A stretch of 64,000 bases of DNA from Oenanthe sinensis (Eukaryota > Streptophyta > Magnoliopsida > Apiales > Apiaceae): positions 64,419,501-64,483,500 of the forward strand of contig CM053810.1 of assembly GCA_028671895.1 (NCBI GenBank), given 5' to 3'. Made by a program: the position numbers and the translations under genes. Below the pieces are notes generated by a model that did no database searches, was not told the origin of the DNA, and worked only from the letters and a program-made list of their open reading frames with translations. Position 1 is the stretch's first letter. The number at the start of each line of letters is the position of its first letter. Positions 1-10,818 of this stretch are shown piece by piece.

Positions 1-917
1 TATTTTTTATTAAAAATAAAATATAACTTTTAATATAAAATTTAAAAGAATGACCTATATTTTAAAATAGAAAATTTAATATTTTAATTTAAAATAAAAT
101 TTAAATTTTTCTTTAAATTTATGAAAGATGATTGAGAATTTTAAATAAAAAATATAATTTATCATAATAAAATTTTACTCGCTCCTATTGATTTCATTGA
201 TACATATTTAACAATTACACCTACGTGTACTTACAAACAAGTCTCATAACACGTGTAATCAAAGTTAACATTCACGTGGTTGCCATACCAGCTCCGTAAC
301 ATTTTCGGTTTCGTTGACCAGTCAAATTAAAGGAAGAATACTATAGTGGTTCATTAGAGACCACGGTAACTATCTGATAACATTCAAACTATTGATACTA
401 CATCCTTTCATTTCGGTGACTATTTTGAGATTTAACTCTATTATATTGTATAGCAGATGAGAAAATAAATTTAAATACATGATAATATCTTTCAGCCTAT
501 CCCAATTTTAATTAATTATCGAGTCGTATGTACACCACCAGCAATAGTGCTGCTGCTGATAGTGTTTACTAAGCTACACGATGTAAATACTTTGGCATAT
601 ACGTCCGGTATATAATCCTGCATATGGTGTAGCCATAGCCAGAATATATACGATAGAGAGATAGCTACAAGTGTTTTTCTGTAAGGCTTGTTTATGTTTT
701 CGACCTTAAATTTGTTAGTTTAATATTCCACAACTAGAGGCAGCCGATAAATTGCATGTGAGCAATAATTTATCTTTGATTAGAAGTTCAGCGAAGAGAT
801 CGCATAACCTTATTTACAAGCCAAAAAATTAAAATTAAAAAATCTTGCATGGTCTATCCTCGATTAGAAGTTGAGCCAATAATTTGCAATCCAAAAAATA
901 AATTTACAACCAGAAAG
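1..917. other. Intergenic, AT-rich; 3' flank of receptor kinase gene
   Basis: No open frame of useful length and no recognisable RNA gene. The first ~180 bases are very AT-rich. A CACGTG G-box hexamer is at about 272-277, but its relation to any gene is unknown. The right part should contain the 3' UTR of the minus-strand receptor kinase gene that ends at 918. Confidence 0.6.
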
Positions 918-3401
918 TTATCTTGCATCATCCATGTTCAATTGCGAGAAAACTTCAGTTGCATTTCCATAACTACTGTCAAGAACATCATCAATTCCTA
1001 GATACATTTCATCTTCCTTGATAGTCATGCTAGTTGAAGGTGATCGCTGAACAACAGGAAATGGCATCGCCCATGAAACATCTGTATTGCTGCTTTCCTC
1101 ATGTGGCTCACGCTCAAGTTGTTGAAGCTGCAATGCATATTCCAAGTCCCATATGACATCAACCATACTAGGCCTATCGGCTCCATAATCCTGAAGGCAC
1201 TTTGCTGCTGTTTCCCCAAATTTTCTTAAAGAACTGGGATTAATCTTTCCCGTAAGCATAGGGTCAACTATCTTTTCAAGTTCCCCCTTCTTCTGCAAAG
1301 ATACGCCCCATTCAGACAAACTGACTTGCTCCTGAGGAAGCAATTTATTAATAGCTGGCTTAGCACAAAGCACTTCGAGAAGAACAACCCCAAAAGAGAA
1401 CACATCAGATTTTTGAGTCAACTGCATGCATCTAAAATATTCAGGATCAAGATAACCAAAGCTGCCTTTCACGTTTGTGCTGATATGTGTTTGCTCGGCT
1501 ACACCAGTTCTTGAAATACCAAAATCAGATACCTTGGCCACGAAATCTTTGTCAAGTAATATGTTTGTTGACTTGACATCACGGTGTATGATTCCCCCAC
1601 CTGAACCTGCAGTATGAAGGTAATGTAGCCCCTTGGCTGCACCTATGCAAATCTGAAGCCTCTGATTCCAAGACAAGTTGGACATCGCACGTGATTTTTT
1701 GTATAAATGATCTTGCAGTGTTCCATTTTCCATGAACTCATAAACTAGTATCATCTCAGACATTTCATCACAATATCCAATTAAAGAAACAAGATGCCTA
1801 TGACGGATACTAGATAGGACCATAATTTCGGTCTGGAACTCTGGGAAACCTTGGCCATGTCCCGACTCACTTCTTTTTACAGCTACCTTCACGCCACTCT
1901 TAAGAGTGCCTTTATACACCTTCCCAAATCCCCCACTACCAATTATTAATTTGGAATCAAACTTTTCGGTTGCATACATGATTTCTGAGAAGGTTATCTT
2001 CAACTCTAGATTCAACGTTGGAAAATTAGAATCAACATTTGCAGCCCTCTCGGCAAGCCCACTGCATAAATTTTCTTCATACAAATTCACCAAGGGCCAG
2101 TCTGAATTCTCAACGGCCTTTGTTTTTCTCCTCCTACCAATCAGGAATATCACTAGCAAAACAAGAGCAAAAGTCACCCCTCCAACAACAGCAACAATCA
2201 TTATCATAGAATTCTTATTTGTCTTGTTTTTTCCTAAACTATTTAGGCTCCTACCATTCATCAATTCCATAATCTCGAGCCCATTCAAAAAGGCTGTTTG
2301 ATTTCCTGAACCAGGACCAATAGAGATGTTTAAGAAACCAGAAGTATCCGAATCTACCACAAAATCATGATAGAAAGGGCTTTCCAACTCTTGATCTCTG
2401 TCCATAATCTGGGAACTGAACTTGCTATAGATATAAAATGTAAACGTATCCATGCTCGGAGAGGGATTAACAATATCACAAAAGTGAGCCCGGATGAAAT
2501 ATTTCCTGTTACTTATCACATCAAACTGCCATGTTATGTTGATAGAATTATTTGGCCTTCCTACATCTCTATTCAATTCTTTTGCCGTCCTGTAGACAAG
2601 AACGGGTGCAATATTGGACGTTGCTACTCCTGTTCGATAATTTGGTTGATTATTATGAGACTTATTTTTTGCAACTTCCTTGTGAAGCAAAAACTTATCA
2701 TCGGGTATCCAGTTCCTCCATAAAGTATCATTATCATGGTTTAGCATGTCACCTCCAACATTAATTCTGTGAACTGGATATAAAATCTCAGTTAACAGAC
2801 CATTGTAATCATCTTTTTCACCTCCCAATTGAGTAACATGAGCAGTATTATTTGGTATAAAATCTGGCGGAGCAAGAAATGTTTCAATCGCATTCACGAA
2901 TGCAAAAGATGATTTATTAGGAGCAAAGATAATTTTAAAGTTTCCAGCATCTATATAAAAAATGAACTCTTTGATTACAGGTAATTCCTCACCGTCATGG
3001 ACTCCGAAATTTGACAATAAGGTAACTTGAGAAGCTGAAACACTGAAATTAGCATCTAGGAGATTTCTTACCGAAGATGAAAATGGATAGAAGTGAAGGC
3101 GTACCACGTAAGTGCCATTTCTGTCTAATTTAAGTTTGTACCTTGACAAGCTTGTAAAAACTTTTGCAGTTTGATAGAGAGGTGTGATGGTGGCAGTTGA
3201 TGTAGAAGTGTCCCTGCCCTCTGAGTTTTGATCGGCGATGAATGTTCGGATGTTATTTGTGTTGTCAAATTTTGAGCCACAATTAATGAAGTGCTGTTCT
3301 GGAGGTGCGTAGTACTGTGACTGGACTGATAAGTACTGCATGAAGAGGAGTGCGATGAACACTCTTCCGGTTACGGAGTTAAGGGGATTTGAGGTTTGCA
3401 T
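918..3401 (-). CDS. CrRLK1L-type (malectin-like) receptor-like serine/threonine kinase
   Basis: Intronless frame of 827 residues. A hydrophobic signal peptide (about 1-28) is followed by a malectin-like extracellular region (about 36-380) with many N-x-S/T sites, a transmembrane helix at about 399-421 followed by GRRRK, and a protein kinase domain (about 484-757). Kinase hallmarks are all present: glycine loop GSGGFG (488-493), VAVK lysine (509), HRDVKSTN (catalytic Asp608), DFG (626-628) and DPEY, so it should be an active kinase. The HRD arginine makes it an RD kinase. The order and single-exon structure match the Catharanthus roseus RLK1-like family, whose members sense the cell wall or bind RALF peptides at the plasma membrane. 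It most resembles the less studied At2g23200/At5g24010-like members rather than FERONIA; this placement is from memory of the family. Ligand unknown. Confidence 0.93.
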   Translation of the reverse strand: MQTSNPLNSVTGRVFIALLFMQYLSVQSQYYAPPEQHFINCGSKFDNTNNIRTFIADQNSEGRDTSTSTATITPLYQTAKVFTSLSRYKLKLDRNGTYVVRLHFYPFSSSVRNLLDANFSVSASQVTLLSNFGVHDGEELPVIKEFIFYIDAGNFKIIFAPNKSSFAFVNAIETFLAPPDFIPNNTAHVTQLGGEKDDYNGLLTEILYPVHRINVGGDMLNHDNDTLWRNWIPDDKFLLHKEVAKNKSHNNQPNYRTGVATSNIAPVLVYRTAKELNRDVGRPNNSINITWQFDVISNRKYFIRAHFCDIVNPSPSMDTFTFYIYSKFSSQIMDRDQELESPFYHDFVVDSDTSGFLNISIGPGSGNQTAFLNGLEIMELMNGRSLNSLGKNKTNKNSMIMIVAVVGGVTFALVLLVIFLIGRRRKTKAVENSDWPLVNLYEENLCSGLAERAANVDSNFPTLNLELKITFSEIMYATEKFDSKLIIGSGGFGKVYKGTLKSGVKVAVKRSESGHGQGFPEFQTEIMVLSSIRHRHLVSLIGYCDEMSEMILVYEFMENGTLQDHLYKKSRAMSNLSWNQRLQICIGAAKGLHYLHTAGSGGGIIHRDVKSTNILLDKDFVAKVSDFGISRTGVAEQTHISTNVKGSFGYLDPEYFRCMQLTQKSDVFSFGVVLLEVLCAKPAINKLLPQEQVSLSEWGVSLQKKGELEKIVDPMLTGKINPSSLRKFGETAAKCLQDYGADRPSMVDVIWDLEYALQLQQLEREPHEESSNTDVSWAMPFPVVQRSPSTSMTIKEDEMYLGIDDVLDSSYGNATEVFSQLNMDDAR

Positions 3402-4383
3402 TGAAGAGAACAGGTATGTTATGACTAAATTATATGTTTTGATAGATCAAGCTGAGCGCCTTGTGATATATGGACCATGGACGAGTGGAAATGTGGAATT
3501 ATGGAAAGAATACAAAACATGCACTAGCGTGGTTGACTATAACTTAGACTTGCTGTAAAACAAGATGACATATTGATGCCAAATGAGTGATTGAAAAACG
3601 ATATAGCTCCTTTCTCTTTTCTGTCTTTCATTGTTTGGAAGTGAACAATTTTCTTTTCTATTCAATTTTCCTATAAGTTAATATATTTTGAAATTGACTA
3701 TAGCACTGTCAATTGCCAATTGCTATGGTTGCATCGCCATTGCATATATAAGCTATCTTGTACCAAAACAGGCAATTTTTATACAGTGTTGTTATACATG
3801 GCTCATGACACATATTACTGGGAACATTTCTAGCAAAAACAAAGGCATACATTAGCATACGACGATAAGAGAGCCTCGGAGGTTCTGTACCTTTTTAAGA
3901 TTATATAAATCCGAACTCTGTAGTAGTCTAAAACAGAATGATGATATATTTAAATACTTTGTCTCCTCTTTGTTAACTTTCATAAAAGGAGAATGGATAA
4001 GTAATCCTGTCTGAGATAGTATAACCCGTACATAAGAAGTAGCCTTCAGATAAAATTGAACTGGAGATACTAGTCTGAGATCACTAATGCAACAGATAAT
4101 ATTGAGCATCATGAACTGGTAATACGATATCATCTATAAACAGAGTGCTTCAATGCACATCATATCAAATATGAGTAAATCAGATTATGTTAAACTCAGA
4201 GATATAGAATATCAAAACAAAAAAAAATGTCCTCCAAGTGAAGAATTGGTCCGCTGTGTGTGTCCTGTAGGGTGGAGTCTAACATGTAAACCATAATTTA
4301 TTAAACGCAAAATTAACATCTGCTACATCAAATATAATAAAAATTGACAGAGTTACGATTCACAACACAACATTCTATGTAGC
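3402..4383. other. Intergenic between receptor kinase and P450
   Basis: Contains the 5' flank of the minus-strand receptor kinase and the 3' flank of the minus-strand P450. The frames present here are short and match no family I recognise. No repeat or RNA gene seen. Confidence 0.6.
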
Positions 4384-6902
4384 TCAGAAGTTAACTTTGT
4401 TCATGACAATGCGAGTCTTACACATAGCTTCCAGAGGCTCAGCTTTAGGCATTGTAAGTCCTTTCCCTTCAGCCAAATCAATCTGCTCATCACTAATTCT
4501 CTCCCATTCAAAGCATTGTATCAAGGAGGCTAAAACCAATCCCACTACGCGTTGAGCTAGTCCATTCCCTGGACAAGACCTCCTGCCCATTCCAAACGGC
4601 ATCAACTTCTGTGTTTCAACTTCTATGCCTTCAAATCTCTCTGGTTTAAAGCTTGTCGGATCATCCCACACCTTAGGATCCCTGTGAATTGACCAGGAAT
4701 TAACCAGTACAAGTGTGCCGGCTGGAATGTCGTAGCCACCAACCTTGCAGTCAGCTGATGCCTGGTGTGGCAATAATAAAGGTGTAGCTGGGAATAACCG
4801 GAAAGTCTCCAAAATAATATTTTGGAGATAATGTAATTTAGATAGATCTGATTCTTCAACAAGGCGATCTTGACCAATTACAGTATCTATCTCGTCTCTA
4901 GCTTTCTTCAATACATGTGGATGATTAAGTAGAAGAGACATTGCCCATTCAATTGTGACGCCTGATGTATCTGATCCAGCAAATATTAAAACCTATTGCA
5001 ACAAAATAATATAGTGAGAAGGGGAAATTTTTACAACCTACATAAGGAGCTACTTCTTTCGTTAAATTCAATCAAGCAACCCATATTTGGGGACAAATTT
5101 GGTCTAAAAGCACACTGTTACCATGTCTAAAATTCTCCCATTGGGGGACACTTTAACTCTTGTGCACAATGAACTATATATAAAAGGACCATGTCTAAAA
5201 TTCTCTCATTGGGAGTGGGAGACACACTTAACCCTTGTGCACAATGAACTATATATGAAAGGTTTACCATGTCTAAAATTCTCCCATTGGGAGACACGCT
5301 TAACCCTTGTGCACAATGAACTAGAATATATGAAAGGTATCATGTACAATCAATTCTCTGCAATTTCAAAACTGAACTATATCATAGATGGAAAGTACCG
5401 GTTAACATATACATAGACTGAGACAAAAAAAGAAACCAATTTCACCTCCAAGTTCTATATGTGGTATGTTAACACGGTATGATTTTGGATCCGTTCATCG
5501 CTATTTATGATTTTTTTTACAAATAATTAGATATATAATTTATTTATTTATTAAATAAAAGTAAACTTCCTTAACAACTATAAATTTAGAATAATCATCG
5601 AAGAGCAGAGCTCACACTGAACCTATGATCTGCAGAATAACTAGATGCCCGAGCAAGACAATGGGCAGCTCTATTAGCACAATGCATCACAAAATGTAAA
5701 CAAGTTCAGCTTAGTCATAAGCTCTTTACAACCCTGGATCAGCAAACCAAATATAAGTGATATAAGTTACATAGAAGATGTACCTCCTCCAAATATATGA
5801 AATTGTTTATGTGGGTTGATATATCTTTGATATTCCATTATCCATCTACCTTAGTTAAGTCTATTTATAAAGTTTTTATTTTCATAAATCCGCGCTTCCC
5901 AGTATTAATCCTGGCTGCTGTAACCTTCTGAAACTAATTTAGCTCTAATAATAGTGTTATTATTGTTTCCTAAGATTAAATTAAACATCATGAATTAGCT
6001 AACTTTGGGGTTAGGATACATACCACCATGAGACCTTTAATAATGATATCACTGTAATCAGTAGGGTGTGATTTCTGAAGAGAAAGCAAATGATCAACCA
6101 TGGAGTTTCTACTCTCACCATTTCTATGCTCTTCAATTATCCCTTCCAAAAGCTTATCCATTTTCTTAAACATCACGAACGCACGTTTATTATAATTCTT
6201 GTAATCAATCCATCTCAAAAATGGTAGGAAATCACCAGGATAGGAAGCTCCGGCCATAGACAATACCTCCTTAATTATATCCCGCACGTGCGTAGCCTCC
6301 TCCTCATCATCCACAATTTCCCCATAGTATCTTTTTCCTGCAATCATCCTCATTATGATGTTGAATGCGAGATCATTCAAGTTCGGCTTCAAAACTACTT
6401 TTCCAAACTCATTTCGCGTGTTTTGAGATAAAATGCGTAGCAACTGATTCACCTCGTCCCTTCGCATCGACAGAAAAGAGTTAAGTCGATTCGTCGAGAA
6501 TATTTCAAGACTGGAAATACGACGGAGGTTCCGCCAGTGGTCACCATAGGAAGCACCAACCATGGTGGAATAGTTGTAGCCCATGTACTTGCCCAGGGTG
6601 AGGCGGGGGCGGTCAGCTAAAACAACATCGTTCTTGGTGAAGCATTCCTCAACAGCAGCTGGTGAAGACACGACAACAACGAGGCTAGAACCGAACTGGA
6701 GAGAAATGACGGGGCCAAAAGTTTTGGAGAGGGTGTCTAAGGTTCGATGAAGCGGTGGCTTGATGAGGTGAAGGTGGCCTATTATCGGGAATTTTGGGAA
6801 GGGACCAGGAGGCAAATGCTTTGATTTTTTCAACAACTTGGACAGGAATAGTATGAGCACGAGTGAGAGGGAGGCATACATTAACAACATATTTGGATCC
6901 AC
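4384..6902 (-). CDS. Cytochrome P450, CYP81-like, two exons (complete)
   Basis: Exon 1 is 6902-6024 and exon 2 is 4992-4384. The intron (6023-4993) has donor GTATGT and acceptor AG and is in phase 0, giving GLMV joined to VLIFAGSDTSG and a 495-residue protein. An N-terminal membrane anchor is followed by the KK...PPGP hinge, then the I-helix AGSDTS motif, the K-helix ETFR (ExxR), the FKPERF segment and the haem loop PFGMGRRSCPG with the cysteine ligand. Length and the single intron position match the CYP81 family, ER-bound monooxygenases that hydroxylate isoflavonoids, lignans, indole glucosinolates or polyacetylenes in different plants; the substrate cannot be read from sequence. A TATATATAG run lies about 50 bases upstream of the start on this strand (about 6953-6961). 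The intron contains tandem repeats and a LINE remnant, listed separately. A close duplicate of exon 1 lies upstream at 7478-8353. Confidence 0.92.
5121..5340. repeat. Three-copy tandem repeat (~68-78 bp) in P450 intron
   Basis: Three successive copies start at about 5121, 5189 and 5267, each opening with CCATGTCTAAAATTCTC and containing CTTGTGCACAATGAACTA. Copies differ by small insertions. The plus-strand frame through them is a product of the repeat, not a gene. Confidence 0.9.
5590..5750 (-). mobile_element. Remnant of LINE retrotransposon (RNase H C-terminal end)
   Basis: On the minus strand one frame reads HCANRAAHCLARASS, preceded in another frame by LIQGCKELMTKLNL. This resembles the end of the plant LINE RNase H-like domain (C..L...FV.R.AN..AH.LA). 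The change of frame and nearby stops show it is decayed. Boundaries cannot be fixed; it lies inside the P450 intron. Confidence 0.6.
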
Positions 6903-7477
6903 GTTTGACTCTGGTGGTTGGATATGTAATGAAAGATGTGAAATCTTATCCTATATATATGCACCAAGCCACCACCTACTTGGCTACTTGTATTAAGATA
7001 AGACTTCTTGGGTGTTGACTAATTTCTTGCTACTATCCACCAATCTTACTCTAGTAATATATCGTCTGGTTACTTGTTTTTTACTAATACGTCATGTTGT
7101 TTAGTGAAATAATGGACTAGGTCTAAGTTTTTGCATCAACTATGGTCTTAAAACTCTAGTAATACTAACTGCATACATGCACTACTTGGACTAAACAACC
7201 TATTCTGAATAAGTAGCTATACTTTATATCTAAATCAAATTGGATCTAACTTGCTCAAGTTTTTGAATCCATAACTCTTTATCTCGCTGCTATTGAAGAA
7301 TTTTATTTTATACAGTACTTGTTTAGTTGAATATGAATATTGAGTTATTATCGCTCAGAGTTTGTATTATTCATTTTTGGTTCGGTTTGGGATTAGACTA
7401 TACTCAATATCAAGAAAATTAAGAAAACTTTAACTAGTTTCATCAAAAGCAAATAAGTGTGGGATTAGCATACGTAC
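6903..7477. other. Spacer between duplicated P450 first exons
   Basis: Holds the promoter side of the complete P450 gene. I looked for a second P450 exon (I-helix AGxDT, ExxR, haem loop) belonging to the upstream copy and saw none here. Confidence 0.7.
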
Positions 7478-8353
7478 CACCATGAGACCTTTAATAATAA
7501 CGTCACTGTAAGAATCAGGCTGTGATTTCTGAAGAGAAAGCAAATGTCCAACCATGGAGTTTCTACCCTCACCGTTTTTATGTTCATCAATTATCACTTG
7601 CAAAATTTTATCCATTTCCTTGCTTAGCACGGCCGCACGTTTCTGGTAATTCTTGTAATCAATCCATTTCAAAAATGGTAAGAAATCACCGGGATATGAA
7701 TTTGATATCGACAGTACCTCCTCAATTATTTTTCGCACATGCTTAGCCTCTTCTTGATCATCCACAACTTGTCCGTAATATCTCTTACCAGCAATCATCC
7801 TCATTACAATGTTGAATGATAAAGCATTCAAGTTTGGTTTCAAAAATACTTTGTTAAACCCCGGTCGTGCATTTTGAGATAATGTGAGTAGCAACTGATT
7901 CACCTCGTCCCTCCTAATCGACAGAAACGAGTTAAGTCGACGTGTAGAAAAAATTTCAAGGGAGGAGATACGACGGAGGCTTCGCCAATGGTCACCATAC
8001 GAAGCACCAGCCATAGTAGACCAGTTATAGCCCATGTACTTGCCCATGGTGAGGCGGGGGCGGTCGGCTAAAACAACATCGTTCTTGGTGAAGCATTCCT
8101 CAACAGCAGCTGGTGAAGACACGACAACAACGAGGCTAGAACCGAACTGGAGAGAAATGATGGGGCCAAAAGTTTTGGAGAGGGTGTCTAAGGTTCGATG
8201 AAGCGGTGGCTTGATGAGGTGAAGGTGGCCTATTATTGGGAATTTCGGGAAGGGACCAGGAGGCAAATGCTTTGATTTTTTTAACAACTTGGATAGGAAT
8301 AGTACGAGCACGAGTGAGATGGAGGCATACAACATGATATTTTGTTCCATCAC
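7478..8353 (-). pseudogene. Orphan first exon of a CYP81-like P450 (second exon absent)
   Basis: An open 292-codon first exon, 8353-7478, paralogous to the neighbouring P450 exon 1. It has the same membrane anchor, PPGPFPKFPIIGHLHL segment and C-terminal IIKGLMV, and ends at a good donor (GTACGT) in the same phase 0. It has no frameshift or stop, but it lacks the I-helix, ExxR and haem-cysteine portion, so alone it cannot make a working P450. No exon 2 is present before the next gene. Either it is a truncated tandem duplicate, or it is an alternative first exon that splices over the downstream exon 1 to the shared exon 2 at 4992; that joint would keep frame. Start could be Met1 (8353) or Met2 (8350). 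Confidence 0.75.
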
Positions 8354-9384
8354 TTGAGTCTGGTCACTGTTGTTTGCCGCTGCTACTAATAAGAATTATA
8401 AGATGAGACTTTCTTCGTCCCTTCTGCTATGAAAACATACAAGAGCCGCTCAAATCTTAATTTCCCAAAATGTCAACACAAGTATATTCTTATTCCAGTA
8501 TTTCATCGAATTTTATGGTATCTGTTGACAAAATCTTTATAAACATAAAAAAGAGTATCTCTATGTGATCTTATAATAATCTTTATAAATATAAAGGAAT
8601 AGTATCTCCGATTCTCCTCCCAAAAAAAAAAAGAACAAAAAAAATTATAGTATCCTATATATACGGGCCATACGGCTCCCCATCACGACCTGCATTTCTT
8701 TCGTTGGCATGCTCTAAAATATGTTGTTCCATATTATCACATCTTAAAAATTACAGTATAAAAGATATATTTATGGGTATTATGTTATCCAATTTATTTA
8801 TTTTAATTAAATTTTGTATTATTCGATTGGTTATTACTAGTAATGTAATTTATTAATTTCCAAAAAAATAAAGCATGCCAACTCATGAACACTTTGATAT
8901 CTTAAAAATTATAAAAGATATGTATACTGTTTTTTTTTTTGCGAAATACCTGTATATTAATTTGATTGCTTCAAAATTGGCCAATTAATCAAAATACTTC
9001 CTTCGGTCCTTTAAAAAAAAGGATATGTAGGAAATTTCTTAATGCATCATTGATACCAAATTAGACATAAATACGTTCACGTGGAAGAAATGTAGAGTTA
9101 AAAAAAAGGATAGGAATGAAATTTTATATTCACTATCGAAACACTTTTAAAAAAAAAACTATTTTTTGTTTATAATTTTTACATGAAGAAGTGCAGAGTT
9201 ACCTCCCTCTACATAACTCACAACTCATGAACACTTTGATATCTCTGTTTTTAACTATTCCAAACTTGGATTAAGTATTTTAACTTGTAATTAGAAGATT
9301 TTGAAATATGAAAATGAATAACAAAAACAGATTGTCTTGTTGAAACTATAAGCAAAGGAAATGATAGGAAAGTACGTACATGTT
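8354..9384. other. Intergenic, AT-rich, short direct repeats
   Basis: No gene seen. A direct repeat of about 23 bases beginning AACTCATGAACACTTTG occurs near 8879 and near 9221, and the surrounding words (AAAAATTATAAAAGATAT) are also repeated. A stretch from about 8992 (CTTCCTTCGGTCC) looks like one end of a Stowaway-type MITE, but a matching partner end was not found. Confidence 0.5.
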
Positions 9385-10818
9385 TCAATGTTTTCTAAAC
9401 CTCTCTAAAACCCCTTCAACTGCAATATCAAAGGCATCCTTAACACTTTCTAAACCCTCACTTTGAACTGCATATACAATTTTGGGTATCAACTCAATCA
9501 CTCTCTCTTTCATTCCTGCAATTTTTTCTTCATCAAGCCCCTCAAGCACTCCCTTGACAGACGTACCATTGATCACATCATTATGATCTATAAAAACAGA
9601 GAAACTATCAGGTTCAGCTGGCAGGAACCACTCGTACTGATTGTGCACGCTTCTTTTCCAGAAGAAAACCGGTATTGAACCTGCGATCATACAATCGAAA
9701 ACTGACCTGCGTGTATAGCTATCGCCTCTAGGCTGTAAACAGAAGTCCGAGTCCAAAAGTGCTTCCAGAATTGCTGTGCTACCGTTGGAACACTGAGTCA
9801 ATGCACAGTCAACTAATCTGCACGAGGCATTCTCCTTCCTACACTGGTTCAGTAAATATCCTCGGAAGTCATTTTTTATGTCAACACGTGTTGCGCCTAC
9901 AAAGCTGGTGAGGCGACTACGGTTGCGGGTACCAATAAAATTCTGCCATTCGAGAATTTGTTTGTGAGAGTGAGGGTGAAATCCAGTCGGGTAAGGCACA
10001 CCAACATCATAATAATCTGACGGTGCTCGCTCAATCGTGAGGCGCGTGGTGTGTTGCATTAGCGGCATGTTGAGGAAGCTGGAGCCCCATAATTTTTTCG
10101 GTTCTGTTAATCGTCGAAAGTCCCAAGTGATCCGACCCAGGACAATGAAATGATCATAGCCGTTGGATCTCTTCCAATAAGGCTGATCTTGAAGCCACAT
10201 CAACAAAATCTCGAAGAGAAAATCACGTTCTTGTACACTATGATTATCGAACAAATATTTTCCAACTGCCAGTCCAGCGTAAAATGGTATGTAGAAAGCC
10301 GTAGCTGATTCTGCGTCCAGAGTCCGACATTTGTAACTCAGGAGTCTGTGATGATACATTATTTCTAGGGAAAACTGGTTTGTGCGATACCAGGCAGGCG
10401 CTAAACTTGCTGGCAAGACTCCATCGAACTCACTAGCTCTCCGACCATATCCATTATTAGTTGCGATTCCACACTGCCAATGCCATGGGTCTAAATCGTC
10501 ACAATTGCTTAACAAATCTCTGTTGAACATTTTTGGCAAGTCATACACATATATCCTGCCAGAGTTACACTCATTTGGAAGACTTGAATTTGTAACAGAC
10601 GAGAGATGTTCCTTAGATATAGACAGAGATACAGAGGGAGTGCGTGTAAGGAAGAAAATGAAGAAATGTATGAAAAGAACGAGAAAAATAAAGAGACACT
10701 GGTGAGGTTGTAATGAAATGTTGTGACGGAGTGAAGTGAAAGCATTCTTGACAAGGGTTTTGAACTTTTTGGGAGTTTGAGGTTGAGTGGACAAGGATTC
10801 AATGGTGCTTGGAAGCAT
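9385..10818 (-). CDS. GT47 xyloglucan galactosyltransferase, XLT2-like
   Basis: Single-exon exostosin-family (GT47) protein. The open frame reaches a Met at 10905 (506 residues), but I prefer the internal Met at 10818 (MLPSTIESL, 477 residues): it leaves a short basic cytosolic tail before the signal anchor (CLFIFLVLFIHFFIFFL), as expected for a type II Golgi enzyme and similar to known XLT2 starts. After the anchor come GRIYVYDLP, the HWQC...G.GRR segment, YHHRLL, SATAFYIPFYAGL, the HFIVLGRITWDFRR region and the FCLQPRGDSYTRRSVFD...GSIPVFF block, all typical of the MUR3/XLT2 clade. These enzymes transfer galactose from UDP-Gal to xylosyl side chains of xyloglucan in the Golgi. XLT2 rather than MUR3 is judged from the overall wording of the sequence, so the clade is sure and the exact orthologue less so. 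Confidence 0.88.
   Translation of the reverse strand: MLPSTIESLSTQPQTPKKFKTLVKNAFTSLRHNISLQPHQCLFIFLVLFIHFFIFFLTRTPSVSLSISKEHLSSVTNSSLPNECNSGRIYVYDLPKMFNRDLLSNCDDLDPWHWQCGIATNNGYGRRASEFDGVLPASLAPAWYRTNQFSLEIMYHHRLLSYKCRTLDAESATAFYIPFYAGLAVGKYLFDNHSVQERDFLFEILLMWLQDQPYWKRSNGYDHFIVLGRITWDFRRLTEPKKLWGSSFLNMPLMQHTTRLTIERAPSDYYDVGVPYPTGFHPHSHKQILEWQNFIGTRNRSRLTSFVGATRVDIKNDFRGYLLNQCRKENASCRLVDCALTQCSNGSTAILEALLDSDFCLQPRGDSYTRRSVFDCMIAGSIPVFFWKRSVHNQYEWFLPAEPDSFSVFIDHNDVINGTSVKGVLEGLDEEKIAGMKERVIELIPKIVYAVQSEGLESVKDAFDIAVEGVLERFRKH

Noticed and set aside
1906..2301. 131-residue plus-strand frame opposite the receptor kinase
   Set aside because: Lies wholly antisense to the kinase coding sequence and has no family features of its own.
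5123..5416. 97-residue plus-strand open frame with repeated peptide (LTLVHNEL)
   Set aside because: It is only the translation of the intronic tandem repeat; no domain, and it lies within an intron on the opposite strand.
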